Shown here one piece after another: positions 44,369 to 52,978 of a stretch of DNA of 64,000 bases (positions are counted from its first letter, which is position 1; each line of letters opens with the position of its first letter). The notes beneath the pieces were generated by a model. That model was not told the origin of the DNA, made no database searches, and saw only the letters and a program-made list of their open reading frames with translations. The DNA comes from Scytonema hofmannii PCC 7110. GTDB lineage: Bacteria; Cyanobacteriota; Cyanobacteriia; Cyanobacteriales; Nostocaceae. The DNA lies in contig NZ_KQ976354.1 of the NCBI RefSeq assembly GCF_000346485.2, positions 8,298,039-8,362,038 of the forward strand. The letters are read 5' to 3'. Both the position numbers and the translations under genes were made by a program.

Positions 44369-45600
44369 GACTGTTTGTCTTTACGAATTTTCAGAGCTTT
44401 CGCTACACCCCATGTTGCGAGTGCCAGCAGCCCTAATGCAGATGCGGATTCAGGGGTAGATTTAGATTTTTGGGAAGTCTTGTCGCTATCAGGGATTGAA
44501 GGCCTTTGAGAAGCAGTTCTTGCTGATAGGGTTTGAGCACACCCACCGCCTCCGCTACTACCGTAACTTGAACTGGCGATCGCATTCCCACTGCTATCAA
44601 GCAATTGCACATCAGCATTCCCACTTAAACCGTTCATGGCAAGATTTAAGCTCCTAGTAGTGTCGAGGCTGAAACGGTAGTAGTCGTTAGTGTCAGCGCT
44701 ACCCACCCAATCAGTATAAGTGCTGCTAGTAGAATTGAGAGTTATCTGACGTGCGCTGTTGAGGTTGTTTCCAGCAAAGTCATTGATTGTTGCTGACACG
44801 CTCAAATTGTAGTTGGTGTTAGCACCGTTGTATGGATAGACTCGAATATGGTAGGTGCCTGCGTCTAGACTGCGGTTGATAAATTCAGTAACTACTCCAC
44901 TCTGAGTAGAACTAGCAAGCACATTACCACTGTTATTGAGCAATTGCACATCAACATTCTCAATCAAACCATTTAAGGTAAGATTCACACTGCTGTTACT
45001 GCTAAGATTGAAGCGATAGAAATCATCAGTGTCAGATGAACCTACCCAATCGCTATAGCTACTAGCTGTGGAATTTAGGGTAATCTGACGTGCATTGTTG
45101 AGGGTGTTTCCAGCATAATCGTTGATTGTTGCTGACACGCTCAAGTTGTAGTTGGTGTTGGCACCACCATAGGGATAGACTTGGATATAGTAAGTGCCTG
45201 CATCCAGAGTACGGCTAATAGATTCAGCAGTGGTGCTACCGTTAGTTGAACTAGCAAGTGCGTTGCCACTACTGTCAAGCAACTGCACGTCTGCATCAGT
45301 GACAAGACCATTGAGAGCAAGATTAAAGTTGCTAGTTTGACTAAGGTTGAAACGGTAGTAGTCGTTGGTGTCAGCGCTACCCACCCAATCACTGTAGGTG
45401 CTAGCTGTAGAATTTAGGGTGATTTGACGTGCATTGTTGAGAGTGTTTCCAGCAAAGTCATTGATTGTTGCTGATGCGCTCAAGTTGTAGTTAGTGTTGG
45501 CACCACCATAGGGATAGACTCGGATATAGTAAGTGCCTGCATTTAAAGTAGGGCTGATAGATTCAGCAGTGGTGCCAATGTTACCTGAAAGGGCAACTCT
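44365..45600 (-). pseudogene. PPC-repeat PEP-CTERM-like surface protein, 5' truncated
   Basis: The frame is open from 45600 with no ATG and starts inside a repeat, so the signal peptide and first repeats are missing; the first usable start is TTG 45483. It contains bacterial pre-peptidase C-terminal (PPC) domains in tandem of about 117 residues: TINDFAGNTLNNARQITLN, YSDWVGSADTNDYYRFNL, DADVQLLDSSGNALASS and TLDAGTYYIQVYPYGG recur. The C-terminus has a Gly-rich stretch, then TPESASALGLLALATWG and a basic tail, a PEP-CTERM-like sorting signal in which PEP is PES. Exported surface protein in origin. Confidence 0.7.
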
Positions 45601-46134
45601 TCAGGCAAAACAAAATTTGCGTTTTAGTAACATTAGAACCGCTACTCAACAACCGATAAGATAATTTGTTGCAGTCGGGAGATCGCTAGTTTTTACAGCC
45701 CTTCGCCTCACCTTACCGGGGCAGCAACAACAATATTCTCTCAAATTTTGGGCAGTTTCGCTCAAGAAAAGCTTGTTCAATAGCTATCATAAATCCTTCA
45801 ATAAATAGCATAATGGGTAGATGCATAAGTATTTAATGCAATGTAATGCTTTGTGCGACTGCGAGCGAAATAAAAGAATACTTTTAACTCGTTCATCAAT
45901 TATTTTCTATTTTTTATTTTTGGTAAATCCTAAAATTTACTGAATTAATAAAACTAGCATCTACGGAATCAGTCAATGAAGATTTATTGTTACTTTATAA
46001 AGTCAATCTAAAGAAAATGATAATGAAAGAAGTTGAATTTTAAAAAAAACATAAAGACACAGAGAGCACCTCTTAGTGTACCGACGCTGCTATCTCTCCT
46101 CTTAGATTATCGTCACTTTTGATATCAAACCATC
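45601..46134. other. Gene-free stretch
   Basis: About 530 bp with no gene supported. It starts at the break point of the PPC gene and includes an AT-rich tract (45900-46040). A fragment AAAGACACAGAGAGCACCTCT (46053-46073) resembles the repeat palindrome at 5780. Confidence 0.5.
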
Positions 46135-46384
46135 TAAAAGTGGAGTAGTTTTGAGGTACAATGACAAGTCGGGAATTTGACTTTACGATATGCGATCGCT
46201 AAGGGATTTCCAAATAAAAGAATATCCCAGAATTCCTTGTGGTGCGGGCGTCCCGCCCGCCACCAGTAGAGGACGGGCGGGGACGCCCGTCCCACAAGAG
46301 GGATAATTTATTTCTTGGAAATCCTTAAAAGTGGAGGATTTTTGAGGTATAGTGACGGGCCGGGAATTTGACTTCACGATATGC
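46135..46384. repeat. MITE-like element between 58-bp direct repeats
   Basis: A 58-bp imperfect direct repeat (AAAAGTGGAGTAGTTTTGAG... to ...TTTACGATATGC) occurs at 46135-46193 and again at 46327-46384. Between them lies an element of about 128 bp (46200-46327) with inverted ends TAAGGGATTTCCAA and TTGGAAATCCTTA and a GC-rich inner palindrome (GCGGGCGTCCCGCCCGC / GCGGGCGGGGACGCCCG). It has the architecture of a miniature transposable element. Confidence 0.65.
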
Positions 46385-46390
46385 CTTAAA

Positions 46391-47788
46391 TCACCCAACT
46401 TCACCCCCAACCACCACATCACGAATCCGTAAACTGGGTCCCCCACAACCCACAGCCAAACCATTTTGTCCGCCTTTACCACAACCCCCAGATTCATCCC
46501 AGTAAAAATCATCACCGATCACTTCAATATCTGCCAGAGTTTGGAAAACATTCCCTGAAAGCGTCACATCTTTAACAGGTTCAGCAATTTTACCGTTTCT
46601 AATCATCCACGCTTCCCCTGCACTAAAGGTGAACATCTCCCCATTCGTCATCCCACCCAACCAGTTACGCGCATAAACTCCTTCTTTAATCTCACTAAAT
46701 AAATCCTCCACGGGCGTCTTACCCCTTTCAATCCAGGTATTGGTCATCCGTACAATGGGAGGGAAGTGATAGTTGAGACACCGCGCATTACCCGTAGGCT
46801 CTTCATCCAATTTGCCTGCTGTTTCGCGGGAATGCAAGCGCCCCACCAATACGCCATCTTGAATCAACTGTGTTGTGGTTGCTGGTGTGCCTTCATCGTC
46901 GTAAAAATAGCTACCGCGATGCCCATCTGGCGCAGCACCATCAAAAATGTGCAACTCTTTTGGACCAAACCGCCGCCCAATGGTCATCACTTCTAATAAA
47001 TCTGGGTTTTCGTAAGCCATGTCTGCTTCGGAAAGATGCCCAAAGGCTTCATGGACAAATAACCCGGTGAGAATGGGGTCAATCACTACAGTGTAAGTAT
47101 TTCCTTTGACTGATGGCAAAGATAACGCTGCAACTGCTCTTTGTGCTGCAAGTTTTACTTGTTCATCTAGAGTCATTAAATCTTCAAAGGCTTTGCGCGA
47201 ACCTGAGGTTTCCCTTCCCGTTTGTACCGTCTCTCCATTTCTGGCTGTTGCAGCAAAACGGATTTCCATATCTACCCAAGATTGCTCAATATAGGTTTTT
47301 TCACTGGTGGCAATGATGACTCTTTGAGTGCTGTCAGCATAACGCACTGAGGTGGTGGTAATGCGTGAGTCAACACCTCTGAGCAAGTCCATGTAGCGAT
47401 CGCACAATTCTTTTTTCTGTTTGAGCGGAATTTGCCGGGGATCGGTTCCCCTTAGAGGCAACACGCATATTTCTTGTATTATGTCAATAGAAGCTAATAC
47501 AGTCTCCTCATCGCCGACAATTCTAGCCGCAGCAATGGCTTCTTCTATGCGATCGCGAATTGTGGAAAGCTGGTTAAAGCTACTAAACCCCCATCCCCCT
47601 TTATAACAAGCACGAATCTGTCCGCCAATTGAGATCCCTTCGCTAAGAGTTTCTACCTTGTCGCCACGCAACAAGATATCAGTTCCTTCAGCTTCTTCAA
47701 GGCGAATCATCAGATAATCTACGCTTGGTGAGTAGCGGGCGATGAGGTCAGAAAGCAAATTTTGAGCGTCAGCGAGTAAGGTCTGCAT
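46391..47788 (-). CDS. tldD: TldD/PmbA family metalloprotease-related protein
   Basis: 465 residues. TldD-type subunit of a zinc metalloprotease: the HExxxH motif is FVHEAFGHLSE, with GRRFGPKELHIFDG, HRGSYFYDDEGTPATTTQLIQDGVLVG, CLNYHFPPIVRMTNTWIE and GNVFQTLADIEVIGDDFYW. In cyanobacteria it usually works with a second PmbA-like subunit, which is not in this window. It is full length. It is divergent from the DUF2079 gene. Confidence 0.92.
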   Translation of the reverse strand: MQTLLADAQNLLSDLIARYSPSVDYLMIRLEEAEGTDILLRGDKVETLSEGISIGGQIRACYKGGWGFSSFNQLSTIRDRIEEAIAAARIVGDEETVLASIDIIQEICVLPLRGTDPRQIPLKQKKELCDRYMDLLRGVDSRITTTSVRYADSTQRVIIATSEKTYIEQSWVDMEIRFAATARNGETVQTGRETSGSRKAFEDLMTLDEQVKLAAQRAVAALSLPSVKGNTYTVVIDPILTGLFVHEAFGHLSEADMAYENPDLLEVMTIGRRFGPKELHIFDGAAPDGHRGSYFYDDEGTPATTTQLIQDGVLVGRLHSRETAGKLDEEPTGNARCLNYHFPPIVRMTNTWIERGKTPVEDLFSEIKEGVYARNWLGGMTNGEMFTFSAGEAWMIRNGKIAEPVKDVTLSGNVFQTLADIEVIGDDFYWDESGGCGKGGQNGLAVGCGGPSLRIRDVVVGGEVG

Positions 47789-47987
47789 TTGTAACTAGGG
47801 AACAATAACCAACTCCATTTATTGTCCATTGATAGGGGTATTGTGTACCACTTATTATGGGAGTGAGAAACATCTCTCAGATTAAATGCATCATGAGAAA
47901 AAATCGGCAACTCTTGTTGTTAGAGTTTCAGAGTCATAACGCTTTACAATAATTGATTGCCCCGTTTCTTACAGTCAGGGTAAACGA

Positions 47988-49646
47988 GTGATGCTCTCAA
48001 GATTGCGAAAAAAGCTGCAAACCGCCTCAGAATTGAAACCAGTGGTTCCAACTGATGTTAAAACAATACTTCCCTTGGTGGGAATCTTCTTTGTCCTCTG
48101 TCTCTTTGTTACCCTAAATCGTTACTACAGTTTTTACGCCTCTTTTGACCAAGGCATTTTTAACCAAGTTTTCTGGAATAACCTTCACGGACGCTTCTTC
48201 CAAAGTTCCCTTTCCTCAAGTCTTTCAACTAATGTTGTTCACGCTGGAGAAGTTGCCACTGTTTATTATCATCGCCTGGGTCAACACTTTACTCCAGCGT
48301 TGTTACTTTGGCTACCAATATATGCTTTATTTCCCTCCCCGGCAACTTTAGTCGTTTTCCAGGTAATTTTTATTACTGCTGCGGGTCTGGTGTTGTACTT
48401 GTTGGCGCGACATTACTTAGAACCACCCCTGGCAGTAATGATAACTGCTAGTTTCTACGGGGCTAACGCTGTTATCGGTCCCACCTTAAGCAATTTTCAC
48501 GACATCAGCCAAATTCCATTGTTTGTCTTCGGGTTGCTTCTAGCAATGGAAAAGCGCTGGTGGCAACCATTTTGGTTACTCGCTGTTTTGATTTTGGCGG
48601 TTCGTGAAGATGCTGGTATCGGCTTATTTGGCGTTGGCGTTTACATGATTTTAAGCAAACGCTTTCCCCGTGCTGGGCTTGCTGTCTGTACCTTGAGTTT
48701 CAGTTATATCTTGGTTCTTACTAATACAATCATGCCCCTGTTTTCCAAGGATATTTCCCAGCGTTTTATGTTGGAACGGTTTGGGCAATATGCGGATGGG
48801 AATGAAGCTTCCACTTTAGAAATTATCTGGGGTATGATTAGTAACCCTTGGCGCTTATTGGTAGAACTAGTTACACCTGTAGACCGTACTATCAAGTATC
48901 TACTGGGTCACTGGTTGCCTTTAGCGTTTATACCTATTGTTGCTCCGGCGGCTTGGATGATAGCAAGCTTTCCCCTGCTAAAACTATTTTTAGGTCAAGG
49001 TGATACAGTCCTAGCGATTAACGTTCGCTATGCTTTAACTGTGGTTCCTGGGCTATTTTACGGGGCAATCCTTTGGTGGTATAAGCATCCAAAAGCATTT
49101 AAACCGTCATTTCGCCGTTTTTGGATTGGCTGTATTTGTGTTTCTCTACTGTTTTCTTTCACTTCAAGTAGTTCTGCTTTAAACAGAGCATTTTATTTTT
49201 TACTACCAGATTCGTTTCAACCTTGGGTATATGTATCCTTACCTCAACAATGGTATCATGTGGCGCAGATACATCCATTGTTGGCACAAGTTCCACCCCA
49301 AGCAAGCGTGTCTGCTACTACCTATCTTGTCCCCCATCTTTCCAGTCGCCGTGAAATTATTCGCTTGCCTGCTTTAGAATTGCGAAATGATGAGCGTCAA
49401 GTGATAAAAGTAGATTATGCGATCGCAGACCTGTGGCAATTGCAACAGTATCAAGCAGCATTTAAGAGCGATCGCGGTTTCCTGCGAGAACTTGTCACGC
49501 TGATTGACCAACTGACCAACAATCGGGAATATGGAATTGTTGATTTTAGAGATGGGGTGATTTTACTTAAGAAAGCGGCTACTTCTGACCAACAAGCAAC
49601 AAAAGCGTGGTTGGCTTTTCGCCAAAAATTAGGGAGTAGGGAGTAG
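47988..49646 (+). CDS. DUF2079 integral membrane protein
   Basis: 552 residues, about ten hydrophobic segments. The DUF2079 start YYSFYASFDQGIFNQVFWNNLHG and SNFHDISQIPLFVFGLLLA, LAVREDAGIGLFGVGVYMIL are clear. The family is related to GT-C-type membrane glycosyltransferases. A role in exopolysaccharide or cell-envelope glycan is plausible given the glycosyltransferase 127 bp downstream. The end carries a GGGAGTA heptamer repeat. Confidence 0.9.
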   Translation: MMLSRLRKKLQTASELKPVVPTDVKTILPLVGIFFVLCLFVTLNRYYSFYASFDQGIFNQVFWNNLHGRFFQSSLSSSLSTNVVHAGEVATVYYHRLGQHFTPALLLWLPIYALFPSPATLVVFQVIFITAAGLVLYLLARHYLEPPLAVMITASFYGANAVIGPTLSNFHDISQIPLFVFGLLLAMEKRWWQPFWLLAVLILAVREDAGIGLFGVGVYMILSKRFPRAGLAVCTLSFSYILVLTNTIMPLFSKDISQRFMLERFGQYADGNEASTLEIIWGMISNPWRLLVELVTPVDRTIKYLLGHWLPLAFIPIVAPAAWMIASFPLLKLFLGQGDTVLAINVRYALTVVPGLFYGAILWWYKHPKAFKPSFRRFWIGCICVSLLFSFTSSSSALNRAFYFLLPDSFQPWVYVSLPQQWYHVAQIHPLLAQVPPQASVSATTYLVPHLSSRREIIRLPALELRNDERQVIKVDYAIADLWQLQQYQAAFKSDRGFLRELVTLIDQLTNNREYGIVDFRDGVILLKKAATSDQQATKAWLAFRQKLGSRE

Positions 49647-49772
49647 GGAATAGGGAGTGGAAAATAATGCTACAACAAAAAATAAATTCTTGTAGTTTGC
49701 AGCATTAGCCAAATTTGGATTTTGGAGTCAAGATAAAAAGTTATAGATTTGTAATAAGATAGGGTGTAGGAG

Positions 49773-50963
49773 ATGAAAATACTAGTGCTGAGTTGGGAGT
49801 TTCCGCCTCGCATAGTTGGGGGAATTTCTCGTCACGTAGCAGAGTTATACCCGGAACTAGTAACGTTAGGACATGAAATTCACTTAATTACACCAGAATT
49901 TGGGAATGCTCCTTTGTATGAGGTGGTGGAAGGAGTTCGAGTACATCGTATACCAATCGCACCCAGTCATGATTTTTTTCATTGGGTTGTGAATTTAAAC
50001 GAGAGTATGGGTCATCATGGTGGTAAGCTAATACTCGAAGAAGGTTCTTTTGATCTCATCCACGCTCATGACTGGTTGGTTGGAGATGCGGCGATCGCTC
50101 TCAAACATAATTTTAAAATTCCCCTAATCGCTACGATGCACGCTACCGAGTACGGACGCTATAACGGTATTTACACGGATACACAAAGGTATATAAGTGG
50201 CAAAGAAAAACTACTCGTTTATAATGCTTGGCGAGTCATCGTTTGTACCGACTATATGCAGCGGGAAGTAGAACACGCTTTACACAGCCCTGGGAATAAA
50301 ATTGACGTTATTTATAATGGTATTCGACCAGAAAAGAAAAAGCTCCAGCAAGATTTTCCCGCTCTGGATTTCCGCCGTCAATTTGCTGAAGATGGTGAGA
50401 AAATTGTCTACTATGTAGGTCGCATGACCTATGAAAAAGGTGTACCCTTGCTTCTCAGTGCTGCGCCTAAAGTACTTTGGGAAATGGGAGGATATGTTAA
50501 GTTTGTGATTATTGGTGGTGGTAATACAGACCATCTGAAAAAGCAAGCTTGGGATACAGGGATTTGGCATAAATGCTATTTCACGGGCTTTATCTCTGAT
50601 GACTACTTAGATAAATTCCAAACAATTGCTGATTGTGCTGTTTTCCCAAGTCTCTACGAACCCTTTGGTATTGTTGCTCTAGAAAGCTTTGCCTCACGCG
50701 TTCCAGTTGTTGTTTCCGATACAGGCGGTTTTCCAGAAGTTGTGCAACATACCAAAACAGGGATTGTGACTTATACTAACGATCCAGATTCCTTGGCTTG
50801 GGGAATTTTAGAAGTGTTAAAGAACCCAGGCTACCGCCAATGGCTGATTGATAATGCTTATGAAGACTTGGAACGTCGTTTCTGTTGGCCTAAATTAGCA
50901 AAACAAACAGAGGATGTTTACAAACGAGTCTTGCAAGAGCGATCGCAAGTACTTTGGTTATAA
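49773..50963 (+). CDS. Glycosyltransferase family 4 (GT-B)
   Basis: 396 residues. GT-B fold: N-terminal LSWEFPPRIVGGISRHVAEL, FDLIHAHDWLVG, and a C-terminal donor-binding half with VYYVGRMTYEKGVPLLL, FTGFISDD, VFPSLYEPFGIVALESFASRVPVVVSDTGGFPEVV (GT4 E-x7-E motif). Retaining enzyme; the donor and acceptor are unknown. It follows the DUF2079 gene in the same direction. Confidence 0.93.
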   Translation: MKILVLSWEFPPRIVGGISRHVAELYPELVTLGHEIHLITPEFGNAPLYEVVEGVRVHRIPIAPSHDFFHWVVNLNESMGHHGGKLILEEGSFDLIHAHDWLVGDAAIALKHNFKIPLIATMHATEYGRYNGIYTDTQRYISGKEKLLVYNAWRVIVCTDYMQREVEHALHSPGNKIDVIYNGIRPEKKKLQQDFPALDFRRQFAEDGEKIVYYVGRMTYEKGVPLLLSAAPKVLWEMGGYVKFVIIGGGNTDHLKKQAWDTGIWHKCYFTGFISDDYLDKFQTIADCAVFPSLYEPFGIVALESFASRVPVVVSDTGGFPEVVQHTKTGIVTYTNDPDSLAWGILEVLKNPGYRQWLIDNAYEDLERRFCWPKLAKQTEDVYKRVLQERSQVLWL

Positions 50964-50976
50964 GTAGTTCAAACAT

Positions 50977-51028
50977 CTAGAAACCCGGTTTCGCACTTAT
51001 TTATCGGGTTTTTGGGATTACTGTACCT
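50977..51028. repeat. Dispersed inverted-repeat element, copy D
   Basis: AAACCCGGTTTCG and TATCGGGTTTTTGGGATTACTGTA. It is a short copy of the repeat at 11222, in the opposite orientation, directly after the glycosyltransferase gene where it might also serve as a terminator hairpin. Confidence 0.65.
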
Positions 51029-51073
51029 ATGACTAAGATGGCATGACTTCCTTGTGCGGAGTGGCTCAATTAG

Positions 51074-51433
51074 TTAACTCTTCCTGATAGTTGAGTGAAC
51101 CGTTTGGGCGATTACAGGCGTTGCTTCATTTTGATTAGTTGTGGAAAACTCATCGAAGAGTTCAAAAAATTGTTCCAGGGCTTTATGTTCATCCTGTGAA
51201 AAAAACAGGATGATTTTGTCCCAAGACTGACTAGATGTAACCTTAAACTTTTCCTGAATCCAGTTTTGAAAATTGACAAAGTGCTTTTCCTGATTGGTTT
51301 CTGGTTCCCCCAGTTGATGACGAGCAAAGAAGTAACCAGCCAGAAATGTTCGCAGATGAGAAATAGAGGGTTGACCCAAATACATTGCAGGGCGCTTTTG
51401 AATGTTTCGGATCAGATCGTATAAGTCAAGCAT
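51074..51433 (-). CDS. Conserved hypothetical protein
   Basis: 119 residues. No named domain. It starts LDLYDLIRNIQKRPAMYLGQPSISHLRTFLAGYFFARHQLG, a conserved helical block seen in several small bacterial proteins, and continues with FQNWIQEKFKVTSSQSWDKIILFF. ATG 51433 has GAGGA 8 nt before it; an earlier ATG at 51493 lacks a ribosome site. Function unknown. Confidence 0.6.
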   Translation of the reverse strand: MLDLYDLIRNIQKRPAMYLGQPSISHLRTFLAGYFFARHQLGEPETNQEKHFVNFQNWIQEKFKVTSSQSWDKIILFFSQDEHKALEQFFELFDEFSTTNQNEATPVIAQTVHSTIRKS

Positions 51434-51511
51434 GAGTCTTATCCTCAAAATGAACACTGCGCCGCTTCCATTGTCTTCTCGTCTGAAACGCATATCAATT
51501 CATGGTAAGAT

Positions 51512-51530
51512 CTCCTTCTTAAATAAGGAG
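51512..51530 (+). promoter_or_regulatory. Hairpin that pairs with the ribosome site of the small ORF
   Basis: CTCCTT (51512-51517) can pair with AAGGAG (51525-51530), the Shine-Dalgarno of the small ORF at 51535, with a 7-nt loop. In the mRNA this would sequester the ribosome site. Confidence 0.4.
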
Positions 51531-51534
51531 TTTT

Positions 51535-51666
51535 ATGGCGCAAACTGAAGATATCGAACAATCACTAAACTCATCTGTTGCTGCGAATGCCACAACAACG
51601 CTCACTCCATCTTCGTTGCATATCAGTGTTTGTGCGGTGTTTATTAGCAGAAGCTTGCAACATTAG
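51535..51666 (+). CDS. Short ORF (43 aa) upstream of the KamA gene
   Basis: ATG at 51535 follows a perfect AAGGAG by 4 nt. The peptide starts MAQTEDIEQSLNSSVAANAT and ends SLHISVCAVFISRSLQH, with one Cys and a Ser/Ala/Thr-rich middle. No family recognised. It ends 29 bp before the KamA start, so it may be a leader, or a small peptide substrate; both are inference. It could equally be a chance frame. Confidence 0.35.
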   Translation: MAQTEDIEQSLNSSVAANATTTLTPSSLHISVCAVFISRSLQH

Positions 51667-51695
51667 ATTGGAACCCTTTAGCAAAAGAGTGGCAA

Positions 51696-52847
51696 ATGAC
51701 GAGTACAGACACAAATATCACTCAGAACACTAGGTTAGTAGAGATAGGCTGGAAAGACGAATTAATCGAAAGTTTAAAGTTATCTAACCAAGCAGAAGAC
51801 TGGTTGCCTTTATCACCAGAAGAACGCGATCGCGTGACTGAGGCAAAGCAGAACTTTCCCATGATGGTTCCCCAAGGTTATGCAGATCTCATCAATTGGC
51901 AAAACCCGGACGATCCCCTGCGGTTGCTGCTGTTACCTTCGGAAGGTGAGAAGGATGAATCTGGAAACTTTGATACCAGTGGTGAAGAACTTTCCACAAT
52001 TATACAGGGTTTGCAGCACAAATACGACCAAACAGCAGTGTTAATTGTGACTCAAGCTTGTGCCGGACATTGCCGCTACTGTTTTCGTCGGCGGCTGATG
52101 AGTCGTGATGTATTGACACAAGAGACAATAGAGGATTTACAAGAAGCACTGGCTTATATTGCCCAACACCCAGAAATAGACAACGTGCTTCTTTCTGGTG
52201 GCGATCCTATGATTTCCAGCACTCGCCGCCTAGCCAATCTTTTAAGTGCGATCGCACAAATTCCCCATATTTGGCAAATTCGCATCAGTACCAAACTCCC
52301 TGCTTTCTTACCCAGTCGTTTCACCACTGATCCAGAACTATTAGACGTTCTGCATCAATATAAATCTCGATTTCAAATCATCATTCAATGCCATTTTGAC
52401 CATCCCCGCGAAATCTCCACAGCAACAATTTGCGCCTTAGAAAACCTGCAAAAAGCTGGTTGTTTGCTAACTTCTCAAATCGCTTTGATGAAAGGTATTA
52501 ACGACTCTCCAGATACTTTAACTGAACTCTTCAAAAAACTCCATCGTTATAGCGTTATTCCGCAATATATCTTTCACCCACGTCCCGTTAAGCATGCAAC
52601 TCACTTTCAACTGCCAATTGTAGAAGGAATGCAGTTAATAGAAACAGTTCGTCAACAGTGCAGTGGACCCGTCAAACGCTTTCGCTATATCCTAACTCAT
52701 GAAGACGGCAAACTAGAACTTGTAGGTATTCTTCCCGGTTCACCCATACAGTTAGTAGCCAAATGGCAGCAGGTGCGGCGAGGATTAGATAACTCTGGAG
52801 TGATACTATTGCCAGTTGACGAGCAAACTTGTTGGCTTAATCAGTGA
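51696..52847 (+). CDS. KamA family radical SAM protein (lysine 2,3-aminomutase-like)
   Basis: 383 residues. Radical SAM Cys motif CxxxCxxC reads CAGHCRYCFRR, followed by VLLSGGDPMISS and ISTKLPAFLPSRFT as in lysine 2,3-aminomutases and EpmB. Family enzymes use a 4Fe-4S cluster, SAM and PLP to move an amino group to the beta position. The PLP-lysine and substrate specificity cannot be settled here. The KamA gene is followed by an ATP-grasp gene across an STRR tract. The stop lies in the repeat tract. Confidence 0.88.
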   Translation: MTSTDTNITQNTRLVEIGWKDELIESLKLSNQAEDWLPLSPEERDRVTEAKQNFPMMVPQGYADLINWQNPDDPLRLLLLPSEGEKDESGNFDTSGEELSTIIQGLQHKYDQTAVLIVTQACAGHCRYCFRRRLMSRDVLTQETIEDLQEALAYIAQHPEIDNVLLSGGDPMISSTRRLANLLSAIAQIPHIWQIRISTKLPAFLPSRFTTDPELLDVLHQYKSRFQIIIQCHFDHPREISTATICALENLQKAGCLLTSQIALMKGINDSPDTLTELFKKLHRYSVIPQYIFHPRPVKHATHFQLPIVEGMQLIETVRQQCSGPVKRFRYILTHEDGKLELVGILPGSPIQLVAKWQQVRRGLDNSGVILLPVDEQTCWLNQ

Positions 52848-52978
52848 CCAGTGACCAGTGACCAGTGACCAGTGACCAGTGACCAGTGACTAGTGACCAG
52901 TGACCAGTGACCAGTGACCAGTGACCAATAACAAATGACCAGTGACCAGTGACCAATAACAAATGACAAATGACATAG
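52841..52978. repeat. STRR tract, about fifteen CCAGTGA units plus AAATGAC units
   Basis: The CCAGTGA heptamers begin at the KamA stop and pass to CCAATAA/CAAATGA units that run into the first codons of the ATP-grasp gene. This is the longest tract in the window and fills the whole intergenic space. Confidence 0.93.

Noticed and set aside
46183-46515. Minus-strand frame of 110 codons
   Set aside because: It overlaps the tldD end and the MITE-like element, and the translation is low-complexity from the palindrome.
51061-51110. Sequence near the glycosyltransferase end considered as a tRNA
   Set aside because: No acceptor stem or TPsiC arm could be traced; no tRNA gene found in the window.
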